Shown here: positions 24,401-36,400 of the stretch, piece after piece
Layout of the letters: every line of letters begins with the position of its first letter
Numbering within the stretch: the stretch's first letter is position 1
Origin: Setophaga petechia
Taxonomy: Eukaryota; Chordata; Aves; Passeriformes; Parulidae
Direction of reading: 5' to 3'
Length of the DNA stretch: 64,000 nt
Assembly: GCA_024362935.1 (NCBI GenBank)
Contig: JANCRA010000003.1
Coordinates: 48,087,844 to 48,151,843 of the forward strand
Made by a program: the position numbers and the translations under genes
The notes under the pieces: generated by a model
The model's input: the letters and a program-made list of their open reading frames with translations, nothing else
Database searches by the model: none
Told to the model about the DNA's origin: nothing

Positions 24401-27400
24401 CTGAGAGGGATGTGTGCACTCAGAGCACAGAGCCTTGGATGGTTGTGAGGAAGCACAGGCAGGAACTGTTGTTGCAGTTGGCTCCACACAAGGTGGATGC
24501 AGGGAAAGGCACGGATTTAAAGCACTGGTAGACCTAGCAGAAAATCTTTAAACATGCTCTGGGGGATTAGGGCTGTATAGGGTTTGTGGTGACCCACTTG
24601 CTGTGAGATGTTTCCCAAAGACTGGAGGAAGGAGCAGAGCAGAGGACAATGCAAGGCCCATTCCTGTGTTCATCAAGCAAAGGTATGGGGTGAGGCACTG
24701 TCTAAACAGAACTCCTGGCAGGTGTGTGAGCTGAAAGCTGAGATTAGGAATGCAATCACGAATGAAAAACATGCTGGGTGTATGTTACTGTATTTGTAAA
24801 ACAGTGCATGGGAAGGTATTTGCCAAGTCAGTTTTATCTGTGCAGAGGTGACAAGCCCTTTTCTTTCAGAGCAGTGAGGGTATGGGTTTACTCAAGATGA
24901 CAGGCATTTTTATCTCTTCTATTATTTTCTCCACCACCTTTACAAGCTTCATAAATTCCTTTGCTGTTCAATCAGTTTTCATGGAGGGGAAGCTACTTGT
25001 CTGACTCAATCATTAGAATATTTTTCTGCTTTCCGTTTTCTGTAAATATGGGTGGATTGAGAAAGAGAAGCTTGTTGCTGTCTATGTTTTATCTCTTAAA
25101 ACCCCTTTTCATCCAGATAGACATTCAAATACAGCAACTTTTATTAGAATGGGCAACGACTCCACCCACCATTAAACTTTGATCTGATTACTTCAAAAGG
25201 TATAAAATGCCTCCTGTGAGGAAACCTCGTTCTATGTCACTGCCTGCCACTGCAATCCTGTTTGCCTTGGTCAAAGTTCAGGGGAGAGACTGACAAACGG
25301 GTGGCTTATGGCATAATTAATAAAGAATTAATTTACATGTCACTGTTTAAAGTCCCTTCTCTGCATCCATGAGTGACTTCTGAGCCACTGAGCTGGTTTC
25401 TCCGATGGAAACCAGGACCTCTTTCCAAACACGCACTTTTCAAGTCTAAATGTAGGCTTTCAAAGGGCCCCATCTCCTAAATATGAACCTGAGGAAGTGT
25501 TCTCCTGTCTTGCCTTGCTCAGTTTTCAGTGATGAAGGGCCCTACCTCCTCCATGGAGTCCTGCACTACCAAGTTGCATTACAGGAATTGCCAAGCTCAG
25601 GATGGCCAGGCTGGCTTCTCTTTTTTGGGATGGGTGTCTGTGGCAGTGGGAGATGGATTTGGCATATTGCCTGTCTTGTGTGAAGGGGTTTGTGTTACCT
25701 GAGAGGACACAGTAGCTGAGGAGAGCTGAAAGCTGATAGTCCATGTGGTCTCTGTTGTTTGGAAAACTAAGTTCCAGTAACCACCATGGGAACTCTGCTT
25801 TTAACCTGTCTGTGCTGATCAGAAGGGCTTAAAGCACAGGGTGACAGGATGGACAGCATTTCATGCTCTCCTTCAAACACAGAGGAGGGAGAAGACAACA
25901 ACTTCTCCATTTCCTCTTTCCTTGTACAGAATTCCCCTTGTTTATTGAAATCTTCTTTCTCCCCCCCATTCTCCTTTACTCAGTGACTTGAGACTTTCAT
26001 GGTAAGGAGGTTCCCAACTCGCCCTTGGCCTCCTAAAGGTCCAGAACACAGGGAACACACTGCACTAGAGGCACCTATCACTGACCTCGGCCTCTCAGCC
26101 CCCTAGCACTCCACTGCGTGTGTGTGCTTACCTGGACATGGTACTGGGAAGTCTCGTGCATAATGATGTTGGAGTTGGAGTATTTTTTCCTTTGTTCTGT
26201 AAGAAACAAGAAAAGAAGCATTGGTTGTTTATCTTTGGATCTGAGAATTACACCTCTTTCTCACAGTCCCCAAGCTTCCAGCTCGGGCTCCGCGGGCGCT
26301 GCCAGCAGGTGTCTCTCCAGAACAAGCATTGCCTTTCCTTGAGCTTTGCCTTGGGGATTTCACCTTTTCTCCTTGGCCAGCCAAGAGCTTTTAAATCGAG
26401 CTCCTCTTGGTGCACGGGGCTGAGCACAATCCTGCCCACGGCTTGGGGAGCGTACTGAGACCCAGAGATATCCCAGTGATAAAGATCATGTAAAGATGCC
26501 GCTGCTCTTCTTTGGAGCCTGGCAAGGGTGGGTAGAAGCTACTTCAAGACGATTTCTAAAGCTTTTCAACACTTACCCTACCACTCTTTAGGCTGTGCCA
26601 TCGATTGGCAGGACACAGGAATACTTCACACCTGTAGCTCCGTGCCTGTGGCTGAAAACACAGCAGTGTTTTGCCTCTGTGCCCGACTGCTGACAGCCCT
26701 GGAGTGGTGGATGTTCCCCAGTAGAAGTGATTTCTTGATTTATTGGTAGGAATACTGGCAGAGGCCAATACTAATGGAGACTGAAGGGCTCTGAGCCTGT
26801 GTCTCATATACCACCAGCACCAGCTCAGAGGTGGAGTGAGGATGGTTCAGGGGAAAGACCTCAGACACCCAGCCCAGCTCCCTGCTCAGCCATTCCAGAG
26901 TGACCTTGAATAAACAAATTAATATTGCAGCCCAGCCCCTTCCCACCTCAGGCTGGCAGGAAAGGCTCAGTGGCACTTTCTGTTTGCTGGGGGCTTTAAT
27001 TGCAGTCTGTCCTACTTGCAATGTGGGGCAAGGTCTGGGGTAGGGCACAGGCAGCGCATCCCACAGGGATTTGGGGCTGATGTGAGGCACTTTTTTCCTC
27101 TCAGTAACCTCAATTTCCTCCCCAAGCATTTCTCATGTAAATAGATGACACTGATGGAAATGAGAACACCGCATTCATGTGGGATGGAGACGGATTTGGG
27201 TTTTAAGACATCCCATCTCCTCCTTTTCCAAAGGGAGTGGAAAAGGCTGAAGTGGGTGGTCTGGAAACAAAGGGAGTTTACATTCGGACAGGCAAATGTC
27301 TCCAGCCCTGAGAGGAAGGGTGAGGAGCTATGTGGGGAACTGGTAGTCCCTGAGGGAGGGAAGGAATACCAGGGGGATGAGGTTTCCAGTGGGAGGTTAG

Positions 27401-30400
27401 CACAGGTCTGTGTTCCTGGTAGGAAAACAGCCCATGGAGCTGTAGCAGTGGTCAGGGCAGCAGCTGGTTGCCCTCAGACTCTCTGGGATCCCTTCCAATG
27501 CCTTTTCCCCTTCCTCCAAGCTCAAAGAAGCTGCACGTGTGACAGTCAGGGGAGATCTCAGTATGCACTGCTGAGAAAATCTTCAGAGAAGTCCTTGGAA
27601 GTTTTGGGGGCTGGCCAAAACCTCAGAACTCTGCATAGCCCAACTTCCCATCATCTGCACTCAGTGAGTGCAAGAGAGCAAAGGCCTCTTTAGCCCTTTG
27701 CAGCCTTGTTCAGACAGCAGCAAGCCCTGGGACAGGGAGAAATGCAGATGTTTCCCCCTCCCTCTGTTGATTTTTCCCTGGGGGAATTTCTGCATTACCT
27801 CCAGAAGCCACAGAACTAGAACAAAGTGCCTCTATTTTGTCTCCCTATGTCATTCAAGTGATGTCCCAGGAGCTGCCCAGGGCAAGAAATGGGGTGTTTC
27901 TGCATGTTCTCCTGAAATCCCTTCTGTCTCCTTGGCTTCTACCTGGCCCCCACACCCATGGAAACTTTTAGTCCTGCTGGCATCTGCAAATAAGACCACG
28001 AGGTCTGGAACCAGCCAGAGTTTCTGGGGACAGCAGGGTGCCAGAACACTGAAATCTCCTTCTTTTCTAGCACTTGGTTTCAAATTAAACACAGGAAGAA
28101 TTAAAGAACCAGGCTGCCGATCATGAAGGAGTCAGATTTGGGGCACATCTATCCAAGGAGTGTGGGTGCTTTAAAGAAAATGAGTGTTTTTTGGTTTATT
28201 TACTCAAAACAACGTGGTGAAATACTGCAGGGCTTTCCAACATGCATCATTATTTGTCTTTGATTAAATTTGGCTGGGCTGGGTGATCCGAAAATGCTTT
28301 CAGGAAGAAGTTCTTCCCTGTGAGGGAGCTGAGGCCCTGGCACAAGTTGCCTAAAGAAGCTGTGGCTGCCTGATCCCTGGAAGTGTCCATGGCCAGACTG
28401 GGCCAGACTTGGAGTGACCTGGGACAGTGGAAGGTGTCCCTGTCCATGGCAGGAGATGGAATGAGATAAGGTTTAAGGTCCCTTCCAACTCAAACCATTC
28501 TGGCATTCTGTGAATGATGCCTATAGCAAAATCTGTGGCTCTTTGACTTCTTGATCAAGGGGGATCCTTTGCCTTGCCCAGGTCCCTAGCCAGCCATACC
28601 TCAGAAGGCAGGTCAGCTGTCCTGTGTGGCTCCACCCTGTCCTTCTGCACAGCTTTGTCCCTGACCTGTTGAATTTTGTATGAGTGCACGCTGGCCTGTT
28701 AGCAGCAGCAGCAGCAGGAGGAGCTCATTTCCTCCTGCTTCATCTGACACCTCACACCGGGACACTTGGCATTTCTACAGTGTCCTGCAACAGGACCTGG
28801 GCACCTTCAGGTGTTATCTGACCCCTAACCTGGCCCCAGGATGTGGAGAATTTGCATAATCCTGATGTGATAGATGACCACTGCAGAAATATAGTGATGA
28901 TTTCCCCAAATTAGCTCAGACACCCATCTGCACCTCTGTTTATCTCCTGCTATGACCTTCAGAGTCTGTGGCAGTGAAGGACTCTGGATGTAACACAGGC
29001 AAAGGGCAGGGAGAGCTCCAGGGCTGTGGCACCGGTACAGCAAACATCCAGAGGTGATAAAGCTGGCATGAACCCACTGTGACCACTGTCTTTTTTCCCT
29101 TTTGTCTGCTAAGAGAGCCAAAGAGATGGAAAAACAATAGAGCTTTGTCCTGTCCTTTTTGTGTCTGGCAAGGAAAAAACCCAACTCGTAGCATGGGTAT
29201 CCTGACAGGTGCTGGTGGGATCCCCTGTGGCCTGAAGAGCAGTTGTGCTGATCCCAGACACTTGCTGTATGTATGGGATGGGGAATCCAGAAAGCCCTGA
29301 GTGCCTTGAGCATGGATAACATGTGGGACATGCACAGCCTCTGGCAAATTGTCTCATCTCTTGCCTCTCAGGGTCTGGGTCAGTGATCCCTAAGACAATC
29401 CTTTGAGGGAAAAGAACCCTATAAATGGTTCTTTAACAGAATTCACTTCAATTCTCTACTAACAGGTAGCTTTAATCTTGCCTTACACCCAGATGAGTGG
29501 GCAAAATAGCAACAAATGTTATCTACCATTGCTATCTTACAGATAAACAGTGCTGTGGGAATGGTGTTTCCCACTGGCACCAGTGAGGAAATGGGAAGAG
29601 CTGAGACCACTGCAGAGGTACAAGGGGGTACCTGAGGGCTCAAAACAGTGCTGGGCTGAAATCCCAGTAATGATACTAAAATCTTGCCTGGCAGGGAAAG
29701 AGTCCTGTTTGGCTTTATGCTAAGGAGTGGAAAGGATGAAAGAGAGTAATAAATCAGGAGAAAAAGCAGGATCGATGCACATCCTGGAGGGCTGGGGTTA
29801 TCAGCTTGGTCCAGGAAGCCAAAGCACATCTTCAGTGCCAAGTTCCCTCCCCATTTCCATGCAAAACCTTATTTAGCAGGGAGCTGGGACGTGGCTGTGA
29901 ACGTTCAGTGAGCACAGGAGATCAACTAGCGGGATAAACTGCCCGTGGGCCCAGCTTACAGCTGGGATAATTGGTTAAGGTCTCTGGGAATGCTGAGCAG
30001 TGCCAAGGAGGGCAGGAGCAGGCTTGTCTTTCTCCATGCACAGCCTCTGTCAAGCCAGAGGGGCACAGCACCCCCAGTACAACCTGCCAGTGGCCTCTGC
30101 CTCCCCTCCAGGCACATCCTTCTCTGATTAATTAGTTTTACCACACAGGATCCTACCTGATCCTCCCTGTCCCTCCCCACATTTGTTTACAGCTGTTTCT
30201 GGGCAGAAGGCACAGCAGAAGACAGGGGGATGTATGGGCAAGTACGGAGCAGTCTCTGAGGAATGAGAGGCTTTGGATTTGTTTTCCCTGCCAGTGCCAT
30301 ACCAAGGACCTCTCCTCCATTCCCTGAACCACACTGCCCACCTCCCCAGCCCCCACATCCATTACAGCAGCCTAAGGGAAGTCCTGGTGGTTACTTCTGG

Positions 30401-33400
30401 AGCTTGCCAGTTCCTTATATAATCTTTACGTTATCTGTACATTATCTAGCAGTGCACACACTGTTTATAGGAACCTGCCAGCATAGTGTGAGCTGCTCTG
30501 TGCCAAATGGCAGGTCAGGACCAGCCTGCTGAGCAGAAATGGGGCAGCAAATGCTCTGTGTGCTCATGGCAGCCACAGAAACCTGCCAGGCTGGCTTACA
30601 GAGCAGCAGTATGGAATAACCTCCATTCCAGAATCCCAGCCTGGGGCCAGATGTGGCACTTGAACACAGCATCTGCCAGGTTCCTACTGCCTGCTCCAGG
30701 TTACCCAGGGTTAGTCAAGGATCTGCTTTTGGGCCTTGCACTGACCTGCTGTGCCTGAGGTACCTGACGGGGGAGAATCTGCAGGTCCTGCCTTGCTTCT
30801 TCCCTGTCTCTCTGGCCAGCACAGAGGGAGCTCCATTTTGGGATATCTTTGCAGTCTAGGGAGCATCAAGCTCCCTGGGTTTGCTGTTAGATCTGTGGTA
30901 CTTGCTAAACTGCTGGAGCTGGGCTGTACTGGTTCCTGTGGCACTGGGAATGTCTGCCTGGTCAGCTCTCCTTCATGGCTGTGTGTGCAGATGGATCTGG
31001 AAGCTCTTGGTGAATGGACAGCTCTCATTGAGGTGTGAATGGGCTGTGGCAGCAGGGAGCAGTGGCTCCAGGTTCCACACGGCTGAATTCCTGCTCGGCA
31101 CGCTTCATATTTGCCACAGCTCAGCCCCAAGTGCTCGCATTCCTGCTTTATTAGCTGAAGACACAACCCACTCTAGGAAAGCAAATAAAAACCTGGCACA
31201 GCTCCTGGGTTGTGCAAGGACTGAGTACATGGAGGAACAGTGTGTGTTTGTGTTCAGTGTGTCCAGCGGGCTGCTTGGAGCAGGATAATCAGGGCATTGA
31301 GAGCTATAGTTCACCAGTAGAGATATTCCCTTTTGCCTTTACAACCAGACCTGGAAGAAACCTGCTAAATTATTTTTCACCAAAAAGCCCAAAGTGGTGT
31401 TTTCTCAGCTTTCTGTAGCTGGTAATGACATTTTTTGATTGAAGATAGTAAGACTGGGGGAATCCTGATTTAATTAATTCGCTTTCTTTGAATCTTGAAA
31501 GAAATTCATAAGGAAAAGTTCCTCCTTTTTTTTGGTTGTTATTTTTATGAACTATCATAACTTTAGTTCCCAGGCTACTTGGGCATATCCAAAACCCCAT
31601 TTTCATTTAGAAAAAGGTTCCTCTGTGTGAGCACTATGCAGTTACTCCATGAAAGGTGAAAACTTGTCCTTAGCAGTATCAAGGTGACAAAGAAAAAGGG
31701 TCACTGGAGATGCTGAACAGCATCAGAGATGGGAGATCCCTCTCCACAGCATCCCTGTCACTAACTGCCATCCCAAACTCCTGGCCAGCAGCACCTGGAG
31801 CAGTGTCTGCTCTTCCCAGTAGCTCCAGTCATGGCTGAACTGAGCCAGTGTGGTCCCTGTCTCACCCACCAGTGGGGGTTGATCTGCAGGAACCAACAGG
31901 ATTGTTGGCTTCCAGTTTTTCTTCCAGCCCTGTTTCCAGTTGCTGTATTAAGTGTCCAGGGCATTGAATGGAAGGGTCACCCACACACACAGTGTCAAAG
32001 TGGAGCAGGGTAATCTGAAGCTGGAATCTCAGGTGGGAAAGGGGATGTGAAGAAGGGAGCTGGAATGGCACCAAGGGAGCAGGGGGAAGGACAAGGGAGT
32101 TATTCAGGGCTGGCAGGAGGGGACAGGAGGAATTAGTGACCTGGGCAAGAGGGCTGGATCTCTGCTGAACCTCAGGCTTTTTCTCCAGTATGATGAAATC
32201 TTTAAAGATATGACAGTGAGTGGCACTGTTCTGAGTCGCTGTGGATTTAGGTATGGACCTGGTCATCTTGACTCAGCAGTGTGGCTGAGCAGCCTTGGCA
32301 GGCCACTGCTCCTGCCAGAGTTGTCTCTTGCAGGCAATACCAGTGTGTGTTAAATCCTGCACAAATCCTCTCCTAAAGGTTGTGGGGAAGGAACGATCCC
32401 TCAGTGCTCCTGTCAATAACGATGTGACAGCCATGTGGCCTCCAGCTGGGATTGTGAACAAGTTCATGGTTTGGGCAGGGTGTGGGAGAGCCAGCAGCAG
32501 GGAATTACAGTCTGGGCACTGTGCTCAGGGCTGGAGGTCTCATCTCAAAGACCTCTCCATGTGGCTGGGGCTGGAGGCCCTGTTGGGATACAAGCAGATC
32601 TGTGAGATCCCCAGGAGTTGGTTCATGACCATTAAAGGTAAGTTGCTTCTTCTCCATTGGTGTGTTCTGCCTGGCCAGTGCCAAGCAGCTGCCAGTGGCT
32701 CAGGGGTGATGTTGGCACCAGTGGAGCCTCTCTGCCCGTGGCTCCCCGGGGAGATGATCCCTGTGCAGGGCCACACTGGGCAGGAAGTGGCTCCTCTCTT
32801 TGTGATAGTGCCTGGTGTCCTGTTATAGTGCCACAGCCTGGCTTGGGTTACAGGTGTGTGGTGTCAAGTGATCGGCATCAGCACTGCGCTTCTCCAGCCT
32901 AACTCATTGCTCCAAAACCCCTTTTCCAGCCCTGTGCCCTATCAAGTCTGGTTCTTTCCCAGAAATGAGTGCATGGAGGGTGGGTGGACAGGCTGGAACC
33001 AGCTGGCAGGGTCTCACAGACCCTGGAAGGAGGCTGAGCACCACAGGGACAGACAGCAACCAAACAGAAATGAGCTGCTCCTCCCCACAGCCCTATCAGA
33101 AATCACTGCAATCATCAAACTGCCCTGAACTTCTCCTGCTATGCTGCCTAATCCATCAGGAGAGCCAGCCAGTGCTGTTTGACAGCTCTGGAAGCAGCTG
33201 AGGGGAACACCTGCAGAAGCCCACTGGGAGTCACCTCAGAAAGGGGTGGCAGCAGCTTTCCTGCTGTGGGAAATGCTGTGCAGAAAGAAATACTTCCTGC
33301 CAGTCCTTCATGGGTTCTGCTGGAGCCTGGGTTCCCCCCCCCCCAGGCTTTCATCTGGGCTCAGAATGGACACCCGTAAGCAGAGAAGCAGCCTAATTTA

Positions 33401-36400
33401 TTTATGGTGTGCATTAACATTTATTCAGCTGGTGGCTGTGTGGGGAGAGGTGGCAACCTGAGAGGGGCCAGCCATCCCCTGCTGCCAGCTAAGGTGGGAC
33501 TGCTCCCTGCAGCCACAGACTCCTCCAGAATGTGGAGCTGAACGAATGTGGTGCTGTTTTACTAAGGGGGGAGGAAAAGATGAATGTCCTCCTCCCACGA
33601 GAGCCAGGAAACTCCAGTGAGGATGGCAGAGCAGCTGGAAAACATATCAAACTCTGCTAGGAACAGAGCCAGGGGAGGGTATCTTGGGGCTTTAAGTCAG
33701 TTTCATTGTAGAATTCCCTTTGGTCATCTCCCCTCATCCCTCTGCGCTCACCACAGTGAAGAATACACAGTGGTAGGCAATATATTTGTTGGTCAAAGCA
33801 ATTTCAGCAGGCAAATGTGACACCAGAGCTTTCCCCACCCATCAACAGCTGTGTGATGAGGCTGTGTCCTGTGAGGACCTTCACACTATGCCCTGGAGGT
33901 CCCCCAGAGTGAACCTCCACCTTCACCATCCAGGTGCTTTCCTGTGCACAGCCTGAAGCTGCTGCTGTGTTCCAGCCTCACCACAACAATTTTAAATATC
34001 CCTATTCAGGGTCTCCCCTGAGGTGGGTTTAATATTCCCAATAAGTCCCTGTTGATACTGGGGACACCTTGGCCCTCAGGTAGCACTTTTGTACCCACAG
34101 TTGGCACCACTGTCATGTTAAGCCAGTATTACTGTAGAAAAAGCATCTTTAGAAAGGTAAACCAAAGGCCTTGTTCATTTAGAAATAATATTTAGACACC
34201 TGTGTGCATTGGAGCCATCATAACCCAGAGAGCTTTAAATGAGTGGATGCCTGTGTGCTGGGAATTTGGGAGTCACTGCACTCACTTCTTGAAGGTCTGG
34301 CAGTGTACACAGGTTGAGGGTCCAGCCTGATTGCACGGGAGGAAAATAGAAATATGAAAAGTCTTGTCAGCTCCACACATCCCTCAGCAGTGTTGTAATC
34401 ACATAATCAAGGCCAGCTCGGCTTGGTGTGATTTGTTTCATTATGAAACATAATTCTCCCTGGAATTTTAGTTCTTGCTTGCCCTCTATCCCCAAATGTG
34501 CCAGCTCACAGCAGAAATTAATGCTGGGGGAGGGAGGATCCGAGTGGGAAAGGGACCAAGACATTTAAATATTGGTTTACACGTGCTGAGTGTCTTTTGC
34601 TGAATTAGCGGGTGGGTTTCAAGTGCTGCCAAGCAAAATCCCTCTGGATGTGCTCATGCCAGGGGCTGGGCTGGCCAAGAGGCACTGATTTGTGCAGGGA
34701 ATCAGAGCTCAATCTGTATTTCAGTAGTGGCAGGGAAATAGCAGGCAGCTGCTTTACTCCTCCTGAGGATTTGGCCCAGGGACATAGAGTCCTCATTTCA
34801 GGTTTGCTGGAATTTGGTCAGAGAGGTCCCAGCCCTGGTGAATTTGTTTTTGAGGTGTGTTCGTACAAAAAAATGTGGAATATGAAATTCTGTGTTGAAA
34901 AGTGCTTATTTGAGAGCTGTGTTTGTTTCCAAGGCAGTCTGTCAGCCTTTCCCTGCACTGGCTTTTGTGGCACAGGATTGAGGGGCACTCCCTGTGCCAT
35001 GGCACCATTAGATCCCCCTCTGGAATTCTGGTGGCTGGAGCCCTGGGTTTCCTGCACCCATGGGTGCCAGCCTGCAAATCTGCTTGGCTTTAATCCCGTT
35101 GTGAGCTCCCAGATTCATTTTTACACGTTTTTACACATTTTTACACAGTGTGCTTCTGTAGGGCTGTTTACCTGGAAGCTGCAGCCCTCCTGCCCCTGAG
35201 ACGATGTGCCAGTGTCAGTGCACAGCCAAAGGAATGTGCACTGCCTTGGAGGCAGGAGGAGTTTGTCTGCCCTAGCAGCCCTGTGTGCACCCAAAATTCC
35301 CACACCTCATCCTCTTGCTTCTTTCATCATGTGTCCTTCCATCTCCAGAAGTGACTGACACAGTTCAAACCCCTGCTTGGCACCCATCTACCCTGCAGCA
35401 TCCAGGCCACAAACAGCCAAATTTCTGCTCTGCCATTATCCTCATGTTTCATTTCTTGGGAGCTAATTGACATTAACAGTGGCTTTGTTTAGCACTAAAT
35501 ACAACCCCTGCCATCCATCTTCTCCCCAGGTGAGGTTGCCCTCTCTGGACACTGCTCCAGGCCACTCCACATGGATAAATCTCCAGCCTTGGGCAAAGGG
35601 AGTCACTTCTCAGGGACAAATAAACCTCACCAACGACAATACCTGATCAAATAGAAAAATCCAAGGAAAAGCACACACAGCCTTGTTCCTTCCCAATTAA
35701 ACATCATCCAGGTAAATCCACAGCTCTCAGGTGGGAGAGCTGGCAGGCTCGGACACCCCAAAACCTGCATGTGTTAGCCCAGACAACCTCCAGCTTCTTA
35801 CCCAGGAAATAACTGGGGAAGGTGATTTCTCACACAATTTATGCTTGCTCTGCCCACCCCAGAGGCCACATTTTCACCTGGCGTACTTGGATCTGCTGAG
35901 ATCAGGAATAACTGTTATTGATACCTAAATGTGCTGAACCCAAACAAGCTGCCTCTCAGACTGTGCACAAACACCCATCCTGCCCATTCCCTGCACTTCC
36001 AAAGAGCCAAAGGGCATGGAATTTTCATGGTTCACTAAGTAGTTAGAAGAGGATAATCATTAACCTGCTGAGGACAGTCTTTCTTTTGTGAGGCCCTTTA
36101 TCAGGTGATCTTGCTAACAGACCTAGGGAGGATCTGGGTAAGGGAAGCAACGTTCTGCTCCCACAAAATCCCAACTGTCCCAGTGTGGGAAGTGTCAGCA
36201 CAGATGTGAGGTGTCTTTTTGCTGCCAGGTCAGGCCAGCCTGTTGTGTATAGAACTCTGGATTCACGTGGCTTTGACTGAGTTCCAGCCTAAAGCTCCCC
36301 TGCATCCACATCCAGCTCTCCAGAGGTGCCTTTGCCATGGGTAACTTGGGATATGTTTGCAGTCACAACTCACCATACAGGTCCTTTGCACTCAGCTTGG

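Noticed and set aside
28698..28720. Short CAG run
   Set aside because: Only about five units in an intron; ordinary microsatellite.
34612..35199. 195-residue plus-strand open frame in an EPS8L2 intron
   Set aside because: Cys- and Gly-rich translation without domain signature. It lies in a 10-kb intron on the opposite strand and lacks promoter or splice context.
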